From the NCBI RefSeq assembly GCF_014698015.1, contig NZ_JACXBS010000003.1, positions 62,001-126,000 of the forward strand: DNA of 64,000 nucleotides, written 5' to 3'. The notes beneath the pieces are model-generated. The model was not told where the DNA came from. It was given only the letters and a program-made list of their open reading frames with translations, and ran no database searches. Positions 17,414 through 27,232 of this stretch are shown here, in pieces. Every line of letters starts with the position of its first letter. Positions within the stretch are counted from its first letter, which is position 1. This stretch comes from Kocuria sp. cx-455 (lineage in GTDB: Bacteria; Actinomycetota; Actinomycetes; Actinomycetales; Micrococcaceae). Made by a program: the position numbers and the translations under genes.

Positions 17414-19024
17414 GTGAATTCGATTCAGCTGGACCGTGTACCCCTCAAGCGCGCCTTGATCTCCGTGTATGACAAGACCGGCCTGGAGGAGCTGGCGCGC
17501 GGCCTGCACGAGGCCGGAGTAAGTATCGTCTCGACCGGCTCCACGGCGCAGCGGATCTCCCAGGCTGGCGTGCCCGTCACCGAGGTTTCCGAGGTCACCG
17601 GGTTCCAGGAATGCCTGGACGGCCGCGTCAAGACCCTGCACCCGCGGGTACATGCCGGAATCTTGGCCGATCGCCGCAAGCAGGAGCACATCGACCAATT
17701 GGCGGAACTCGAGATCGAGCCCTTCGACCTGGTGGTCGTGAACCTCTACCCGTTCGTCGACACCGTGCGTTCGGGCGCCGCTCAGGACGACGTGGTCGAG
17801 CAGATCGACATCGGTGGCCCGTCCATGGTGCGTGCCGCCGCCAAGAACCACGCGGCCGTATCCGTGGTGGTGGACCCCGCTAGCTACCCGGGCGTGGTCG
17901 ATGCCGCCCGGGGAGGCGGTTACGATCTCGCCGCTCGCCGCAAGTTGGCCGCGACCGCGTTCGCGCACACGGCCGCCTATGACACCGCCGTGGCCACGTG
18001 GACCGCCCAGCAGTTCGACACCGACACGGAGGCGAACTTCTGGCCGCCCTACGCCGGTCTCGCGTTCCAGCGCGCCGCGTCCCTGCGCTACGGCGAGAAT
18101 CCCCACCAGAAGGCCGCGCTCTACGTGGACGACGCCGCCTCGCCGGGCATTGCCCAGGCCGAGCAGCTGCACGGCAAGGCCATGTCCTACAACAACTTTG
18201 TGGACGCCGACGCCGCACTGCGCGCCGCCTACGACTATGACCAGCCGGCCGTTGCCGTGGTCAAGCACAACAACCCGTGTGGTGTGGCCGTGGCATCAGC
18301 GGGTGCCACGGACCCCATAGCCGATGCCCACCGCAAGGCTCACGCGTGCGACCCCCTGTCCGCCTACGGTGGTGTGGTAGCCGCGAACCGCACCGTGACG
18401 GCTGACATGGCCGAAACGCTCAAGGGCATCTTCACGGAGGTCGTCGTGGCGCCAAGTTTCGAACCCGCCGCTCTGGAGATCCTGCAGGCCAAGAAGAACA
18501 TCCGCTTGCTCGAGCTGCCGGAAGGTTTCGGGCGTGATCCGCTGGAGTACCGCGCCGTGTCCGGGGGAGCCCTGTTTCAACAGGCCGATCGCTTGGACGC
18601 CCCCGGTGACGATCCCGCCAACTGGACCCTGGCCGCGGGTGAACCCGCTGACGAGCAGACCCTGGTCGACCTCGACTTCGCGTGGCGCTCGCTGCGCGCG
18701 GTGAAGTCCAACGCCATTCTGCTGGCCGATCACGGGGCGTCCGTGGGCATCGGCATGGGCCAGGTCAACCGCGTGGACTCCTGCAAACTGGCCGTCGAAC
18801 GCGCCAACGCACTCGCCGAGGACGGCTCCCAGCGGGCCCGCGGCGCCGTGGCGGCGTCGGACGCGTTCTTCCCGTTCGCGGACGGCCTGCAGGTGTTGTT
18901 GGACGCCGGTGTGCGCGCCGTGGTCCAGCCGGGCGGTTCCATCCGCGACGAAGAGGTTGTCGCGGCCGCACAGGCGGCCGGTGTGACCATGTACTTCACC
19001 GGGGCACGTCACTTCTTCCACTGA
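17414..19024 (+). CDS. purH: Bifunctional AICAR transformylase/IMP cyclohydrolase
   Basis: PurH carries out the last two steps of IMP synthesis, using 10-formyl-THF. The 536 residues give the usual length. The N-terminal MGS-like IMP cyclohydrolase domain (1-150) has [21 protein letters not shown] and [12 protein letters not shown]. The transformylase domain (about 190-536) has [13 protein letters not shown] and [10 protein letters not shown] with the Lys-His pair. I took the GTG at 17414, which has GGAG five bases upstream. A longer frame from 17339 overlaps purN and adds residues without homology. The gene is probably expressed both from the purN transcript and from its own promoter. Confidence 0.97.
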   Translation: MNSIQLDRVPLKRALISVYDKTGLEELARGLHEAGVSIVSTGSTAQRISQAGVPVTEVSEVTGFQECLDGRVKTLHPRVHAGILADRRKQEHIDQLAELEIEPFDLVVVNLYPFVDTVRSGAAQDDVVEQIDIGGPSMVRAAAKNHAAVSVVVDPASYPGVVDAARGGGYDLAARRKLAATAFAHTAAYDTAVATWTAQQFDTDTEANFWPPYAGLAFQRAASLRYGENPHQKAALYVDDAASPGIAQAEQLHGKAMSYNNFVDADAALRAAYDYDQPAVAVVKHNNPCGVAVASAGATDPIADAHRKAHACDPLSAYGGVVAANRTVTADMAETLKGIFTEVVVAPSFEPAALEILQAKKNIRLLELPEGFGRDPLEYRAVSGGALFQQADRLDAPGDDPANWTLAAGEPADEQTLVDLDFAWRSLRAVKSNAILLADHGASVGIGMGQVNRVDSCKLAVERANALAEDGSQRARGAVAASDAFFPFADGLQVLLDAGVRAVVQPGGSIRDEEVVAAAQAAGVTMYFTGARHFFH

Positions 19025-19094
19025 GCCACGGTGTTTCAGGTGAGCAGGTGGCTCCCCCGAGCCGGTCGTCACCCCGGTGCTCCCGGTGCGCGGG

Positions 19095-19649
19095 TTATGG
19101 CTGACCGTTGATTGCGCGGTGCTCCCGGGACAACTCAATGTAATGTTCGGCGTTCTCACGCACGGCCGAGCGCTCCTGGGCCGTGAGCTCCCGGCGGACC
19201 TTCCCGGGAACACCGGCGACCAAGGAACCCGGGGGCACCCGCGTGCCTTCGAGCACCACGGCACCGGCCGCAATGAGACTGCCGGTGCCGATCACCGCGC
19301 CGTTGAGCACCGTGGCGTTCATCCCCACGAGTACTTCGTCCTCCAGAGTGCACCCGTGGACCACGGCGCCGTGGCCAACGCTGACGCGCTCGCCAATGAT
19401 GCAGGGATGACCGGGGTCGGAATGGACGGACACGTTGTCCTGGAGATTTGAATCCGCACCCAGGCGCAAGGGCGAACGGTCGCCACGCACCACGGCACCG
19501 TAGAACACACCGGCGCCCTCGCCGATCTCCACGTCGCCGATCAGGGTGGCGTTGGGCGCAATGAATGCGGTCCGGGCGATCTGCGGTTCATGGCCGTTGT
19601 AGGGAAGAAGGACGTACGGTACCGTGCCGGCGGGTTCACTGTGTGTCAT
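19095..19649 (-). CDS. Gamma-carbonic anhydrase-like hexapeptide protein
   Basis: The 184 residues form a left-handed beta-helix of hexapeptide repeats (about residues 30-150; IGDVEIGEGAGV, VLNGAVIGTGS) and a C-terminal helix. Three histidines at 76, 93 and 98 match the zinc ligands of gamma-class carbonic anhydrases, so metal binding is likely. Many family members lack proven anhydrase activity, so the reaction is not certain. It is transcribed toward purH and converges with it. The HAD-GH65 gene ends 30 bp upstream on the same strand, which makes cotranscription possible. Confidence 0.9.
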   Translation of the reverse strand: MTHSEPAGTVPYVLLPYNGHEPQIARTAFIAPNATLIGDVEIGEGAGVFYGAVVRGDRSPLRLGADSNLQDNVSVHSDPGHPCIIGERVSVGHGAVVHGCTLEDEVLVGMNATVLNGAVIGTGSLIAAGAVVLEGTRVPPGSLVAGVPGKVRRELTAQERSAVRENAEHYIELSREHRAINGQP

Positions 19650-19679
19650 GGACCATATTTTATCCGCCGTCGTACCGGA

Positions 19680-22600
19680 TCAGAGGTTGTCGTCACCGCC
19701 CGACACGGACTGGCGGCGGAGCCGGGCCAGGGCCTTTTCGGGTCGCCGGGAGGCGCGGTGTTTCAAGGACACGGAAATCTTCTGACCGCCCTTGAGCACG
19801 TACTCCGCGCCGTTGACGTGAATGGTGACGGGGTCCGCCTTTGACGAGGTGCCCTCCAGCTCCAGGATGTCCTGATCGATGGAGACTTCAATGACTTGAC
19901 CGCGGTAGAGCACCGTGAAGTCCACCGCCTGCAGTTCCCGAGGCAGCGTGGGGCGGAACTCCAACCAGTCCCCGCGCACGCGCAGCCCCGCGTAGGCGCG
20001 GGTGATCACATCCACGGAACCCGCCATGGCACCCAAGTGAATGCCCTCGCCGGTGGTACCGCCCTGGGAGTCGTCCAGGTCGACCATGAGCGCGTCCTGG
20101 AACGAGCCCCAGGAACGATCCGGGTCCAGCCACGCCAGAACCGCGGCATTGACCACGCGGGACAAGGACGAGCCGTTGGAGGACCGGGCAATGTAGTGGT
20201 CGACCGTGCGCTGAACGGTGTCATGATCAATCGTGTACCCCATGCGCGCAAGCTCTTCCACGACGCCTTCGGGGCCGAGCAGGTACACCAACATGATGGT
20301 GTCCGCCTGCTTGGTCAGCTTGTAGTTGTTGGTGAGGTCGCCCTCGTTCTCCAACAGCAGGTCCAGCCGGCCGATGTTGTGGTACTTGGTGCGGTAGAAA
20401 TCCCAGTCCAGCTCGGCCAAGCCGTCATAGCCTTCGAACTGTGAAATCGTGCCGTCGGAATTGAACGGCACGTACATGTTTTTCGCCATGTTCAACCAGG
20501 TCTGCACCTCCTGGCCGGAGATCTCGAAGCGGGATTCGAGCTCCTCACGCTGATGCTCGACCATGTCGTGGAAGATGTGGGCCGAGTGCCGGAACAACCA
20601 CGAGGCCAACACGTTGGTGTAGGCGTTGTCCTTGAGGCCGCCGCCGTGCTGACCGGCGGGGCCGTCATGGTATTCGTCCGGACCCATCACACCGGCAATG
20701 TGGTACTTGCCGTCGTGGGAGTCATACTCGGCCAGGGAAGCGAACAAGCGGGTGATCCCAATGATCAATTCGGATCCGTGGCCGGAGAGCCAGTCGATGT
20801 CACCGGTGGACTCGTAGTACACCCACGCGTTGTACGCGATGGCCAGGCCAACGTGGAACTGACGCCAGGAGTTGTCCGGTAGCCAACGGCGGGAGTGGTG
20901 GTTGTAGAGCTCCGGCGGGGTTTCCTCCCGGCCGTCCGAACCGGACTGCCACGGGAACGCCGTGCCGTACAAACCGAGCTCCTGTGCGCGGTGGCGTGCC
21001 ATGGCCAGTCGCCGCCACCGGTAGGACAACAGTGAGCGGGTCACGTGGGGGTGACGCATGTTCACCACGGGAAGGATGAACAGCTCGTCCCAGAAGATGT
21101 GGCCGCGGTAACCCTCACCATGGAGGCCGCGAGCCGGAACGCCCGCGTCGCGCAACGACAGATGGGGGGCTAAGGTCTGGGCGGTGTGGAACAGGTGGGC
21201 GCGCACGGCCAGCTGGGTGCCGCGGGATTCGGGCGTGTCCTCGGCGGCGTCCAGGGTGACCTCGTAGCGGTCCCACAACCGGGCCCATTCGATTTCATGC
21301 GATGCCAGCAGTTTGCGCACACCGAAGGGGTTGCGGTCCAGCTCGGACAGCGCGCCTCCGCGGGGGGAGCTGATGGCGGCGTCGCGGCTGGTCACCACGG
21401 CCGTGGTGCTGTCGATGATCACGGGCTGGTCCGCGGTGACCTGGAGGAGGTGGCGCCGGAATTCAATGCCACCGGGCCTCATCTCGCGGCGTTCACTGCT
21501 CGGGACGTCGCTGTCGATCCGGGTGCGCTGGGCCATCGCAATCTCGATCTTCGACTGGGTCGTGCGCACCAGGGAGAGTAACGTTTCGTGCTCGTCCGGC
21601 AGGGTGGTGGATTCGAGCAACATCAGGTGGTGGGCGTTGAGTTCCTTGTACTCGGCCACGCCACTGTTGGTCACCGTGGGGTCGATACCGGTTCGCACGT
21701 GGAGTCGGCCGGAGAAATTCCGGGGGATCAGCGTGGTTTCCTGGGCACCCAGGTGGCGGTAGCGCAGGGACACGAGTCGTCGTTGCACCACGTCCAGGCT
21801 GCGAGTCGTGCCGTCGGGGCTGGGCTCGTGGTCACTGAGCGTCAGCGTGCGGGTCAACAGGCCGCGCCTCAGGTCGAGGGCCACGTGTTCCTTGGACGGG
21901 CGCATACCGCCCTCGGACCACCACTCACCCTCCGCGAAGCGCAGGTCCAGGTGCAACCAGTTGGGGGTGTTGACCATGGACTCATGCTCTGCGTCACGGC
22001 CGTTGAGGTTGCTCTGCACTCGATTGAACACACCGGCCAGGTAGGTGCCGGGGTAGTGGACGTCGTTCGCGGGGAATTCACTGGCGGCCCCGCGCACACC
22101 CATGTAGCCGTTGGCCAGGGTCAGCAGGGCCTCGCGACGGGGCTCGCTCGCGGGGTCGAAGCCCTCGAACGCGAGGGTCCAGGGATCATCGCGCAACGCA
22201 CCGAGGTCGAGTTCACCGACATCGTTGAGTACCACGTGGGCGCCCGCGCGGTAGAGCCGATCGCGGGCGCTGTCACGGTTGATGCCCACGACCAGTCCGA
22301 AGCCACCGGCCACACCGGCCTGCACTCCGGCCACGGCATCCTCGATGACCACGGAATTCTCCGCCGGGACATTCAACAGGCGGGCGCATTCCAGGAACGT
22401 GTAGGGTGCCGGCTTGCCGGGGAGGTCCTGCTGGGCGGCCATGTTGCCGTCCACGATCTCGTCGAAGATCTCCGACAGGCCCGCCGCGGCGAGGACCACA
22501 CCGCTGTTGCGGCTGGCGGTGACCAGACCCACGGGGACCCCGGCGGTTTGCAACCGTTCGATGAGTTGCACGGTGCGCGGGAACACCCGCACACCGTGCT

Positions 22601-23033
22601 CCTTGAGTTCGGCGTGGAAGAAACCGTCCTTGGTCGCGGCTTGCCCCTGCACGGTCCAGTCGCCAGCTTGAGGTTCCTCGTCATTGCGGGCCTCGGGCAG
22701 CATGGCACCGCGGGCCGCGAGCAGCGCGCGAACGCCGTCCTCGCGGCGTCGTCCGTCCACGTAGGTACGGTATTCCCCCAGCACGTCGAAGGCGGAGCGG
22801 TCGATCTGACCACCCGGTTCCGCCGGTTGCAGACGCTCATCCAGCAAAATGGCGTCGAAAAGTTGCTGCCAGGCGCGAGCGTGCACGCTGGCTGTGTCCG
22901 TGACCACACCGTCCATGTCGAAGATAACGGCCGAGTAGCGGGTCCGCAGCACATCCACCGGGGCCGAAGGAGCGCGCTCCTCCGTGATCCGGGGCATGGA
23001 AGCGGTGAACGGGGCGGTGGGCAGAACGTTCAC
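19680..23033 (-). CDS. HAD phosphatase/beta-phosphoglucomutase fused to GH65 glycoside phosphorylase
   Basis: This is a 1117-residue fusion. Residues about 20-265 are a HAD beta-phosphoglucomutase-like domain with VIFDMDGVVTDT (Asp39 and Asp41). Residues about 285-1090 form a GH65 enzyme with GPDEYHDG, whose Glu (about 787) is the family's catalytic acid. GH65 enzymes phosphorolyse maltose, trehalose or kojibiose to beta-glucose-1-phosphate, and beta-PGM converts that to glucose-6-phosphate, so the fusion could couple both steps. A hydrolase or trehalose-6-phosphate role is also possible. The GTG at 23033 has AAGGAG about ten bases upstream and is preferred to the codon at 23060. It diverges from glyA. 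Confidence 0.92.
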   Translation of the reverse strand: MNVLPTAPFTASMPRITEERAPSAPVDVLRTRYSAVIFDMDGVVTDTASVHARAWQQLFDAILLDERLQPAEPGGQIDRSAFDVLGEYRTYVDGRRREDGVRALLAARGAMLPEARNDEEPQAGDWTVQGQAATKDGFFHAELKEHGVRVFPRTVQLIERLQTAGVPVGLVTASRNSGVVLAAAGLSEIFDEIVDGNMAAQQDLPGKPAPYTFLECARLLNVPAENSVVIEDAVAGVQAGVAGGFGLVVGINRDSARDRLYRAGAHVVLNDVGELDLGALRDDPWTLAFEGFDPASEPRREALLTLANGYMGVRGAASEFPANDVHYPGTYLAGVFNRVQSNLNGRDAEHESMVNTPNWLHLDLRFAEGEWWSEGGMRPSKEHVALDLRRGLLTRTLTLSDHEPSPDGTTRSLDVVQRRLVSLRYRHLGAQETTLIPRNFSGRLHVRTGIDPTVTNSGVAEYKELNAHHLMLLESTTLPDEHETLLSLVRTTQSKIEIAMAQRTRIDSDVPSSERREMRPGGIEFRRHLLQVTADQPVIIDSTTAVVTSRDAAISSPRGGALSELDRNPFGVRKLLASHEIEWARLWDRYEVTLDAAEDTPESRGTQLAVRAHLFHTAQTLAPHLSLRDAGVPARGLHGEGYRGHIFWDELFILPVVNMRHPHVTRSLLSYRWRRLAMARHRAQELGLYGTAFPWQSGSDGREETPPELYNHHSRRWLPDNSWRQFHVGLAIAYNAWVYYESTGDIDWLSGHGSELIIGITRLFASLAEYDSHDGKYHIAGVMGPDEYHDGPAGQHGGGLKDNAYTNVLASWLFRHSAHIFHDMVEHQREELESRFEISGQEVQTWLNMAKNMYVPFNSDGTISQFEGYDGLAELDWDFYRTKYHNIGRLDLLLENEGDLTNNYKLTKQADTIMLVYLLGPEGVVEELARMGYTIDHDTVQRTVDHYIARSSNGSSLSRVVNAAVLAWLDPDRSWGSFQDALMVDLDDSQGGTTGEGIHLGAMAGSVDVITRAYAGLRVRGDWLEFRPTLPRELQAVDFTVLYRGQVIEVSIDQDILELEGTSSKADPVTIHVNGAEYVLKGGQKISVSLKHRASRRPEKALARLRRQSVSGGDDNL

Positions 23034-23273
23034 AGCGCAGTGTCTCCTTGGACGGATCACAGGTGATCCGAGCTGATGATGTGGGGGTCAGGAATGTGTT
23101 AAGGAAACACTCGTCACGGTTGAATGAAAAGTAGCCCGCAAACAGTGTGCTCCTCACGTCGGCGTGCTAGGCAACCTCTCGAGTCTACGATCATCACGCG
23201 TGACGTACCAGTGGGTAGACCGTGGTTTTTCGCACAGCTGGGGATCGCACTCAAGGCGGACGGACCTCGGCGC

Positions 23274-23279
23274 TATGCT
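23274..23279 (+). promoter_or_regulatory. Putative -10 box (TATGCT) of glyA
   Basis: TATGCT lies 36 bp before the glyA ATG, in the 282-bp divergent space. A minus-strand TAGACT (reverse complement at 23182-23187) may be the -10 of the HAD-GH65 gene. A perfect TCACGCGTGA palindrome (23194-23203) lies between them and could be an operator. Confidence 0.4.
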
Positions 23280-23315
23280 GGACGCGACCCCTCCCGCGCC
23301 AAAAGAAGGTGGAGC

Positions 23316-24602
23316 ATGACGGAATCTTTGGGACAGTCAGTCACCAATCAGCCACTGTCGGAGGTGGACCCGGACGTATCACGGGCCATCGAGCAAGAAT
23401 TGGGGCGGCAACGCTCCACGCTGGAAATGATCGCCTCCGAGAATTTCGCACCGCGTGCGGTCCTCGAAGCACAGGGGTCGGTGCTCACCAACAAGTACGC
23501 CGAGGGGTATCCGGGCCGCCGCTACTACGGCGGTTGTGAATTCGTGGACGTGGTGGAGAACCTGGCTCGTGATCGCGCCACCCAGTTGTTCGGCGCCGAA
23601 CACGCCAACGTGCAGCCGCACTCGGGTGCCCAGGCCAACACCGCCGTGATGGCCGCGCTCATGCAGCCCGGCGACACCTTGATGGGGCTGTCCCTGGCAC
23701 ACGGTGGTCACCTGACCCACGGGATGAAGATCAACGTGTCCGGCAAGCTCTACAACATTGCCGCGTACGAGGTGGATCCCGACAGCTACCGCATCGACAT
23801 GGACAAGGTGCGTGAAACCGCACTCCAGGCCCGCCCCAAGGTCATCGTGGCCGGCTGGTCCGCGTACTCGCGCCAGTTGGACTTCGAAGCCTTCCGTGCC
23901 ATCGCGGACGAAGTCGATGCCAAGCTGTGGGTCGACATGGCACACTTCGCCGGCTTGGTGGCCGCGGGACTGCATCCCAACCCCGTGCCCCACGCGCACG
24001 TGACCACCTCCACCGTGCACAAGACCCTGGCGGGTCCCCGTTCCGGGGTGATCCTGTCCACCGAGGAGTTTAAGAAGAAAATCGACTCCGCCGTGTTCCC
24101 GGGCCAGCAGGGCGGGCCGCTCATGCACGCGATCGCCGGCAAGGCCGTGGCGTTCAAGATCGCCGCGAGTGAGGACTTCGCCGAGCGTCAACGCCGCACG
24201 ATCGAGGGCGCCCAGATCCTGGCCGAGCGACTGAACGCCTCCGACGTTGCTGAGCACGGGGTGTCCGTGCTGACCGGCGGCACCGACGTGCACCTGGTCA
24301 TCGTGGATCTGCGCAACTCCGAGTTGGACGGTAAGCAGGCCGAGGACCTGTTGCACCAGGCCGGCATCACCGTGAACCGCAACGCCGTTCCGTGGGACCC
24401 CCGTCCGCCCATGACCACGTCGGGTCTGCGCATCGGCACACCCGCACTGGCCACGCGCGGGTTCGGCGCCCAGGAATTCGAGGAGGTCGCGGACATCATC
24501 GCGAGCGCCCTCAAGCCGGGTGCGGACATCGACGCACTGCGCACCCGCGTTGACGTGTTGGCCGAGCAGTTCCCGCTGTACCCCGGCCTTGAGGAATGGT
24601 GA
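23316..24602 (+). CDS. glyA: Serine hydroxymethyltransferase
   Basis: GlyA interconverts serine and glycine and makes 5,10-methylene-THF, the main C1 source. The 428 residues have the usual length. Motifs are [42 protein letters not shown], and [14 protein letters not shown] with the PLP lysine. The ATG at 23316 has GGTGGAG just upstream; a longer open frame to 23124 has no family support. The stop overlaps the start of folD, so the two are translationally coupled and work on the same folate pool. Confidence 0.97.
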   Translation: MTESLGQSVTNQPLSEVDPDVSRAIEQELGRQRSTLEMIASENFAPRAVLEAQGSVLTNKYAEGYPGRRYYGGCEFVDVVENLARDRATQLFGAEHANVQPHSGAQANTAVMAALMQPGDTLMGLSLAHGGHLTHGMKINVSGKLYNIAAYEVDPDSYRIDMDKVRETALQARPKVIVAGWSAYSRQLDFEAFRAIADEVDAKLWVDMAHFAGLVAAGLHPNPVPHAHVTTSTVHKTLAGPRSGVILSTEEFKKKIDSAVFPGQQGGPLMHAIAGKAVAFKIAASEDFAERQRRTIEGAQILAERLNASDVAEHGVSVLTGGTDVHLVIVDLRNSELDGKQAEDLLHQAGITVNRNAVPWDPRPPMTTSGLRIGTPALATRGFGAQEFEEVADIIASALKPGADIDALRTRVDVLAEQFPLYPGLEEW

Positions 24603-25495
24603 GTGTGACCGCACAGATACTGGACGGGCGGGCCACCGCCACCGCCATCAAGTCCGAACTCGCCGACCGCGTGAAGGTGCTGACCGAGAAGGGACGCGTC
24701 CCGGGATTGGCTACCGTGCTGGTCGGTGACGACCCGGCGTCGCACTCCTACGTGGCGGGCAAACATCGTGACTGCGAGCAGGTGGGGATTTCTTCGATCC
24801 GCAAGGAATTGCCCGTGGACGTCTCGCAGGCCGACCTGGAGAAGGTCATTGACGAGCTGAACGAGGACCCTGCGTGCACCGGGTACATCGTGCAGTTGCC
24901 GCTGCCGGATCACATCGACACGAACGCGATTCTCGAACGCGTTGATCCGGCCAAGGACGCGGATGGTCTCCACCCCACCAACCTGGGGCGCCTGGTGCTC
25001 AACGTCAAGGAGCCCATGACCTCACCGTTGCCGTGCACCCCCGCGGGTATTGTCGAGCTGCTCGAACGTCACGGCTTGGAGCTCGAGGGCAAACACGTGG
25101 TGGTCGTGGGGCGCGGTGTGACCGTGGGTCGCCCGATCGGCCTGCTCCTGACCCGCCGTGAGATCAACGCCACGGTGACTCTGGCGCACACCGGCACGCA
25201 GAACCTGGGTGAGCTGTTGGCTCAGGCGGACGTGGTGGTGGCCGCTGCGGGTCGCCCGCACATGATCCGGGCCGAGCAGATCAAGGACGGTGCGGTGCTC
25301 CTGGACGTGGGCGTCTCGCGCATCGAGGACCCCGAGACCGGCAAGAAGAAGCTGACCGGTGACATTGATCCCGCCGCTGCGGAGAAGGCCTCGTGGCTTT
25401 CCCCCAACCCCGGGGGCGTGGGGCCGATGACCCGCGCCATGCTGCTGGTCAACGTGGTCGAGTCCTGCGAACGTGCCGAGGGCATCCTCACGTAG
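24596..25495 (+). CDS. folD: Methylene-THF dehydrogenase/cyclohydrolase
   Basis: FolD oxidises 5,10-methylene-THF with NADP and hydrolyses the product to 10-formyl-THF, which feeds PurN and PurH. The 299 residues contain [17 protein letters not shown] with the catalytic Lys, the PLPDHID segment, and the NADP-binding [14 protein letters not shown]. The ATG at 24596 overlaps the end of glyA by seven bases. GTG codons three and nine bases further on are equally possible starts, because GAGGA of the glyA end is the ribosome site. A strong terminator follows. Confidence 0.95.
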   Translation: MVSVTAQILDGRATATAIKSELADRVKVLTEKGRVPGLATVLVGDDPASHSYVAGKHRDCEQVGISSIRKELPVDVSQADLEKVIDELNEDPACTGYIVQLPLPDHIDTNAILERVDPAKDADGLHPTNLGRLVLNVKEPMTSPLPCTPAGIVELLERHGLELEGKHVVVVGRGVTVGRPIGLLLTRREINATVTLAHTGTQNLGELLAQADVVVAAAGRPHMIRAEQIKDGAVLLDVGVSRIEDPETGKKKLTGDIDPAAAEKASWLSPNPGGVGPMTRAMLLVNVVESCERAEGILT

Positions 25496-25520
25496 CGCAA
25501 TTGCGCCCGCACCCACCGAC

Positions 25521-25554
25521 GACGCCGCGCTGCCCACCCGGGCAGTGCGGCGTC
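25521..25554 (+). terminator. Terminator of glyA-folD
   Basis: An 8-bp perfect stem (25521-25528 with 25547-25554) is extended by CTGCC/GGCAG inside, with a 6-base loop. CGTCTTTCC follows. It lies 26 bp after the folD stop. Confidence 0.8.
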
Positions 25555-25673
25555 CGTCTTTCCGGTTCTGCCATGCGGCGGAGATCTGCTGGCGGGCGTC
25601 GGTGGATGAGACGAGGAGGGACGTCCGAACGTCCGATTCGTGTGCGGGGGTGGTCTTTGAGAGAATATGGCTC

Positions 25674-26207
25674 ATGCAGCCGATTGGATCGTCACAAGCC
25701 CAGTTCACGGTAGACCCGCAGACCGCCAAGCGCACTCGCGGTGCTTTCTGGGGCACCATTATTGGACTGGCTGTCCTGGTGATCATCTTTGCCGTGGCTT
25801 TGCTGCAGGCAGCGAACACCAATTCGGTGCTCGGGTGGATCTTGGCGGGCATCGCCCTGGGATGGCTCATGCTGGCGGTGTGGGCGCTGTCCATGGTCCG
25901 TAAGGCGGCCCGGTACGGCCGTGACCAGGTCAAGCAGGTACAAGAACAATTCGAGGCCCAACACGGCCGGGCGCCGGTGGCCGGTGGTCAAGCCGGTTCG
26001 GGGCAGTCACTGCGCGACCAAAAACTCGCCCACGGCATGCAGGTCATCCTGGTGCAGTCCAAAGTGGTCAAGGAACAACTGGCTCAGACCGACCCGGATG
26101 CGGAGACGGTGCGCCGGGCCCTGGAAACCATCGACATGACCGCGGCCAACGGGCTCAGCAGCCTCAAGGAATCAGCCACGCCGGTGGACGGTACCGTGAT
26201 CGACTGA
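25674..26207 (+). CDS. Hypothetical membrane protein, 177 residues
   Basis: This is an unrecognised protein with two membrane helices (about residues 24-47 and 52-72). A cytoplasmic helical region of about 100 residues follows, with coiled-coil character (RDQVKQVQEQFEAQHG) and a Gly/Gln linker. The C-terminal half (QVILVQSKVVKEQLAQTDPD) is a regular helix. The ATG at 25674 is the only start that leaves the preceding terminator free; no strong ribosome site is seen. It stands alone between folD and xthA, in the same direction as both. Confidence 0.72.
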   Translation: MQPIGSSQAQFTVDPQTAKRTRGAFWGTIIGLAVLVIIFAVALLQAANTNSVLGWILAGIALGWLMLAVWALSMVRKAARYGRDQVKQVQEQFEAQHGRAPVAGGQAGSGQSLRDQKLAHGMQVILVQSKVVKEQLAQTDPDAETVRRALETIDMTAANGLSSLKESATPVDGTVID

Positions 26208-26279
26208 ACCACCCCTTCCACTTTTCTCTCGACGGGTTTTCCCACCCCGAGTTCTTCCACAGCGAGGTACTGATCTTTC

Positions 26280-27119
26280 ATGGCTGATTCCGCGTCCACG
26301 ATCCGCATTGCCACCGTCAACGTCAACGGCATCCGGGCCGCCTACCGCCGTGGCATGGCCGACTGGCTGCAGGGGCGCACCGTGGACCTGCTGTGCTTAC
26401 AGGAGGTCCGTGCCCCGGACAAGATCACCCGTGACCTGCTCGATGAAGACGTTTGGCACATCCACCACGCGGAGGCGTCTGCCAAGGGCCGCGCCGGTGT
26501 CGCGATTGCCACGCGTCGCGATGCATTCGACGGTTCCCTGCTGCCCGTGACCACACGCGGCGGGATCGGGGACGAGTATTTCGCCGACTCCGGTCGCTGG
26601 GTCGAGAACGACATCACGCTGCCCAACGGCGAAACCCTGACCCTGACCTCCGCCTACGTTCACTCCGGGGAGGTGGACACCCCGCGCCAGGAGGACAAGT
26701 ACAAGTTCCTGGACCTCATGGTCGAGCGGCTCCCAGCCCTGGCGAAGCACAGCGATCACGCGCTGATCGTGGGAGACCTCAACGTGGGTCACACGGAGTT
26801 GGACATCAAGAATTGGAAGGGCAACGTCAAGAACGCGGGCTTCCTCCCCGAGGAACGCGCCTACTTCGATCGTTTCTTCGGCGACCTCGGGTACGTGGAC
26901 GTGGCGCGCTCCCTGGCCGGCGAGGTGCCCGGCCCGTACACGTGGTGGTCCTACCGGGGTAAGGCTTTCGACACGGACGCCGGTTGGCGCATCGATTACC
27001 ACATGGCCACCCCGGCGCTGGCGGCCCGTGCGCGGTCGGCCACGGTGGACCGTGCCGCGAGCTACGACACACGATTCTCGGACCACGCGCCGCTCGTGGT
27101 CGATTACGCCTTCGACTGA
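26280..27119 (+). CDS. xthA: Exodeoxyribonuclease III
   Basis: This 279-residue EEP-fold nuclease repairs abasic sites and acts as a 3'-5' exonuclease. It shows NVNGIRAAYRRG, LCLQEVR with the metal-binding Glu42, GDLNVGHTELD, and the C-terminal FSDHAPLVVDY with the catalytic His. Length and motif order fit ExoA/XthA enzymes that cut DNA at AP sites. A weak GAGG lies 12 bases upstream of the ATG. It contains a TTA leucine codon at 26397. A possible hairpin follows the stop. Confidence 0.95.
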   Translation: MADSASTIRIATVNVNGIRAAYRRGMADWLQGRTVDLLCLQEVRAPDKITRDLLDEDVWHIHHAEASAKGRAGVAIATRRDAFDGSLLPVTTRGGIGDEYFADSGRWVENDITLPNGETLTLTSAYVHSGEVDTPRQEDKYKFLDLMVERLPALAKHSDHALIVGDLNVGHTELDIKNWKGNVKNAGFLPEERAYFDRFFGDLGYVDVARSLAGEVPGPYTWWSYRGKAFDTDAGWRIDYHMATPALAARARSATVDRAASYDTRFSDHAPLVVDYAFD

Positions 27120-27140
27120 TCCGGCATTACCCGGCGACGA

Positions 27141-27181
27141 CGCCGCTCGGTGACCTCGGGCGCGGAGCCGGCCGAGCGGCG
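27141..27181 (+). terminator. Possible terminator after xthA
   Basis: A 10-bp stem (27141-27150 with 27172-27181) has a 21-base GC-rich loop and no T tract. It is less convincing than the other hairpins here. Confidence 0.4.
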
Positions 27182-27232
27182 CGGTCACCCGTGACACACA
27201 ATGATTCGCACTAGGTGAAAGAAGCAGCACTC

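Noticed and set aside
21588-23066. 492-codon plus-strand frame
   Set aside because: It is antisense to the HAD-GH65 fusion, its composition is rich in Gly, His and Val as expected for a shadow frame, and it shows no family motif.
23034-23315. Riboswitch (glycine or THF type) upstream of glyA
   Set aside because: I could not recognise the conserved core of either class, and the predicted leader after the -10 box is too short.
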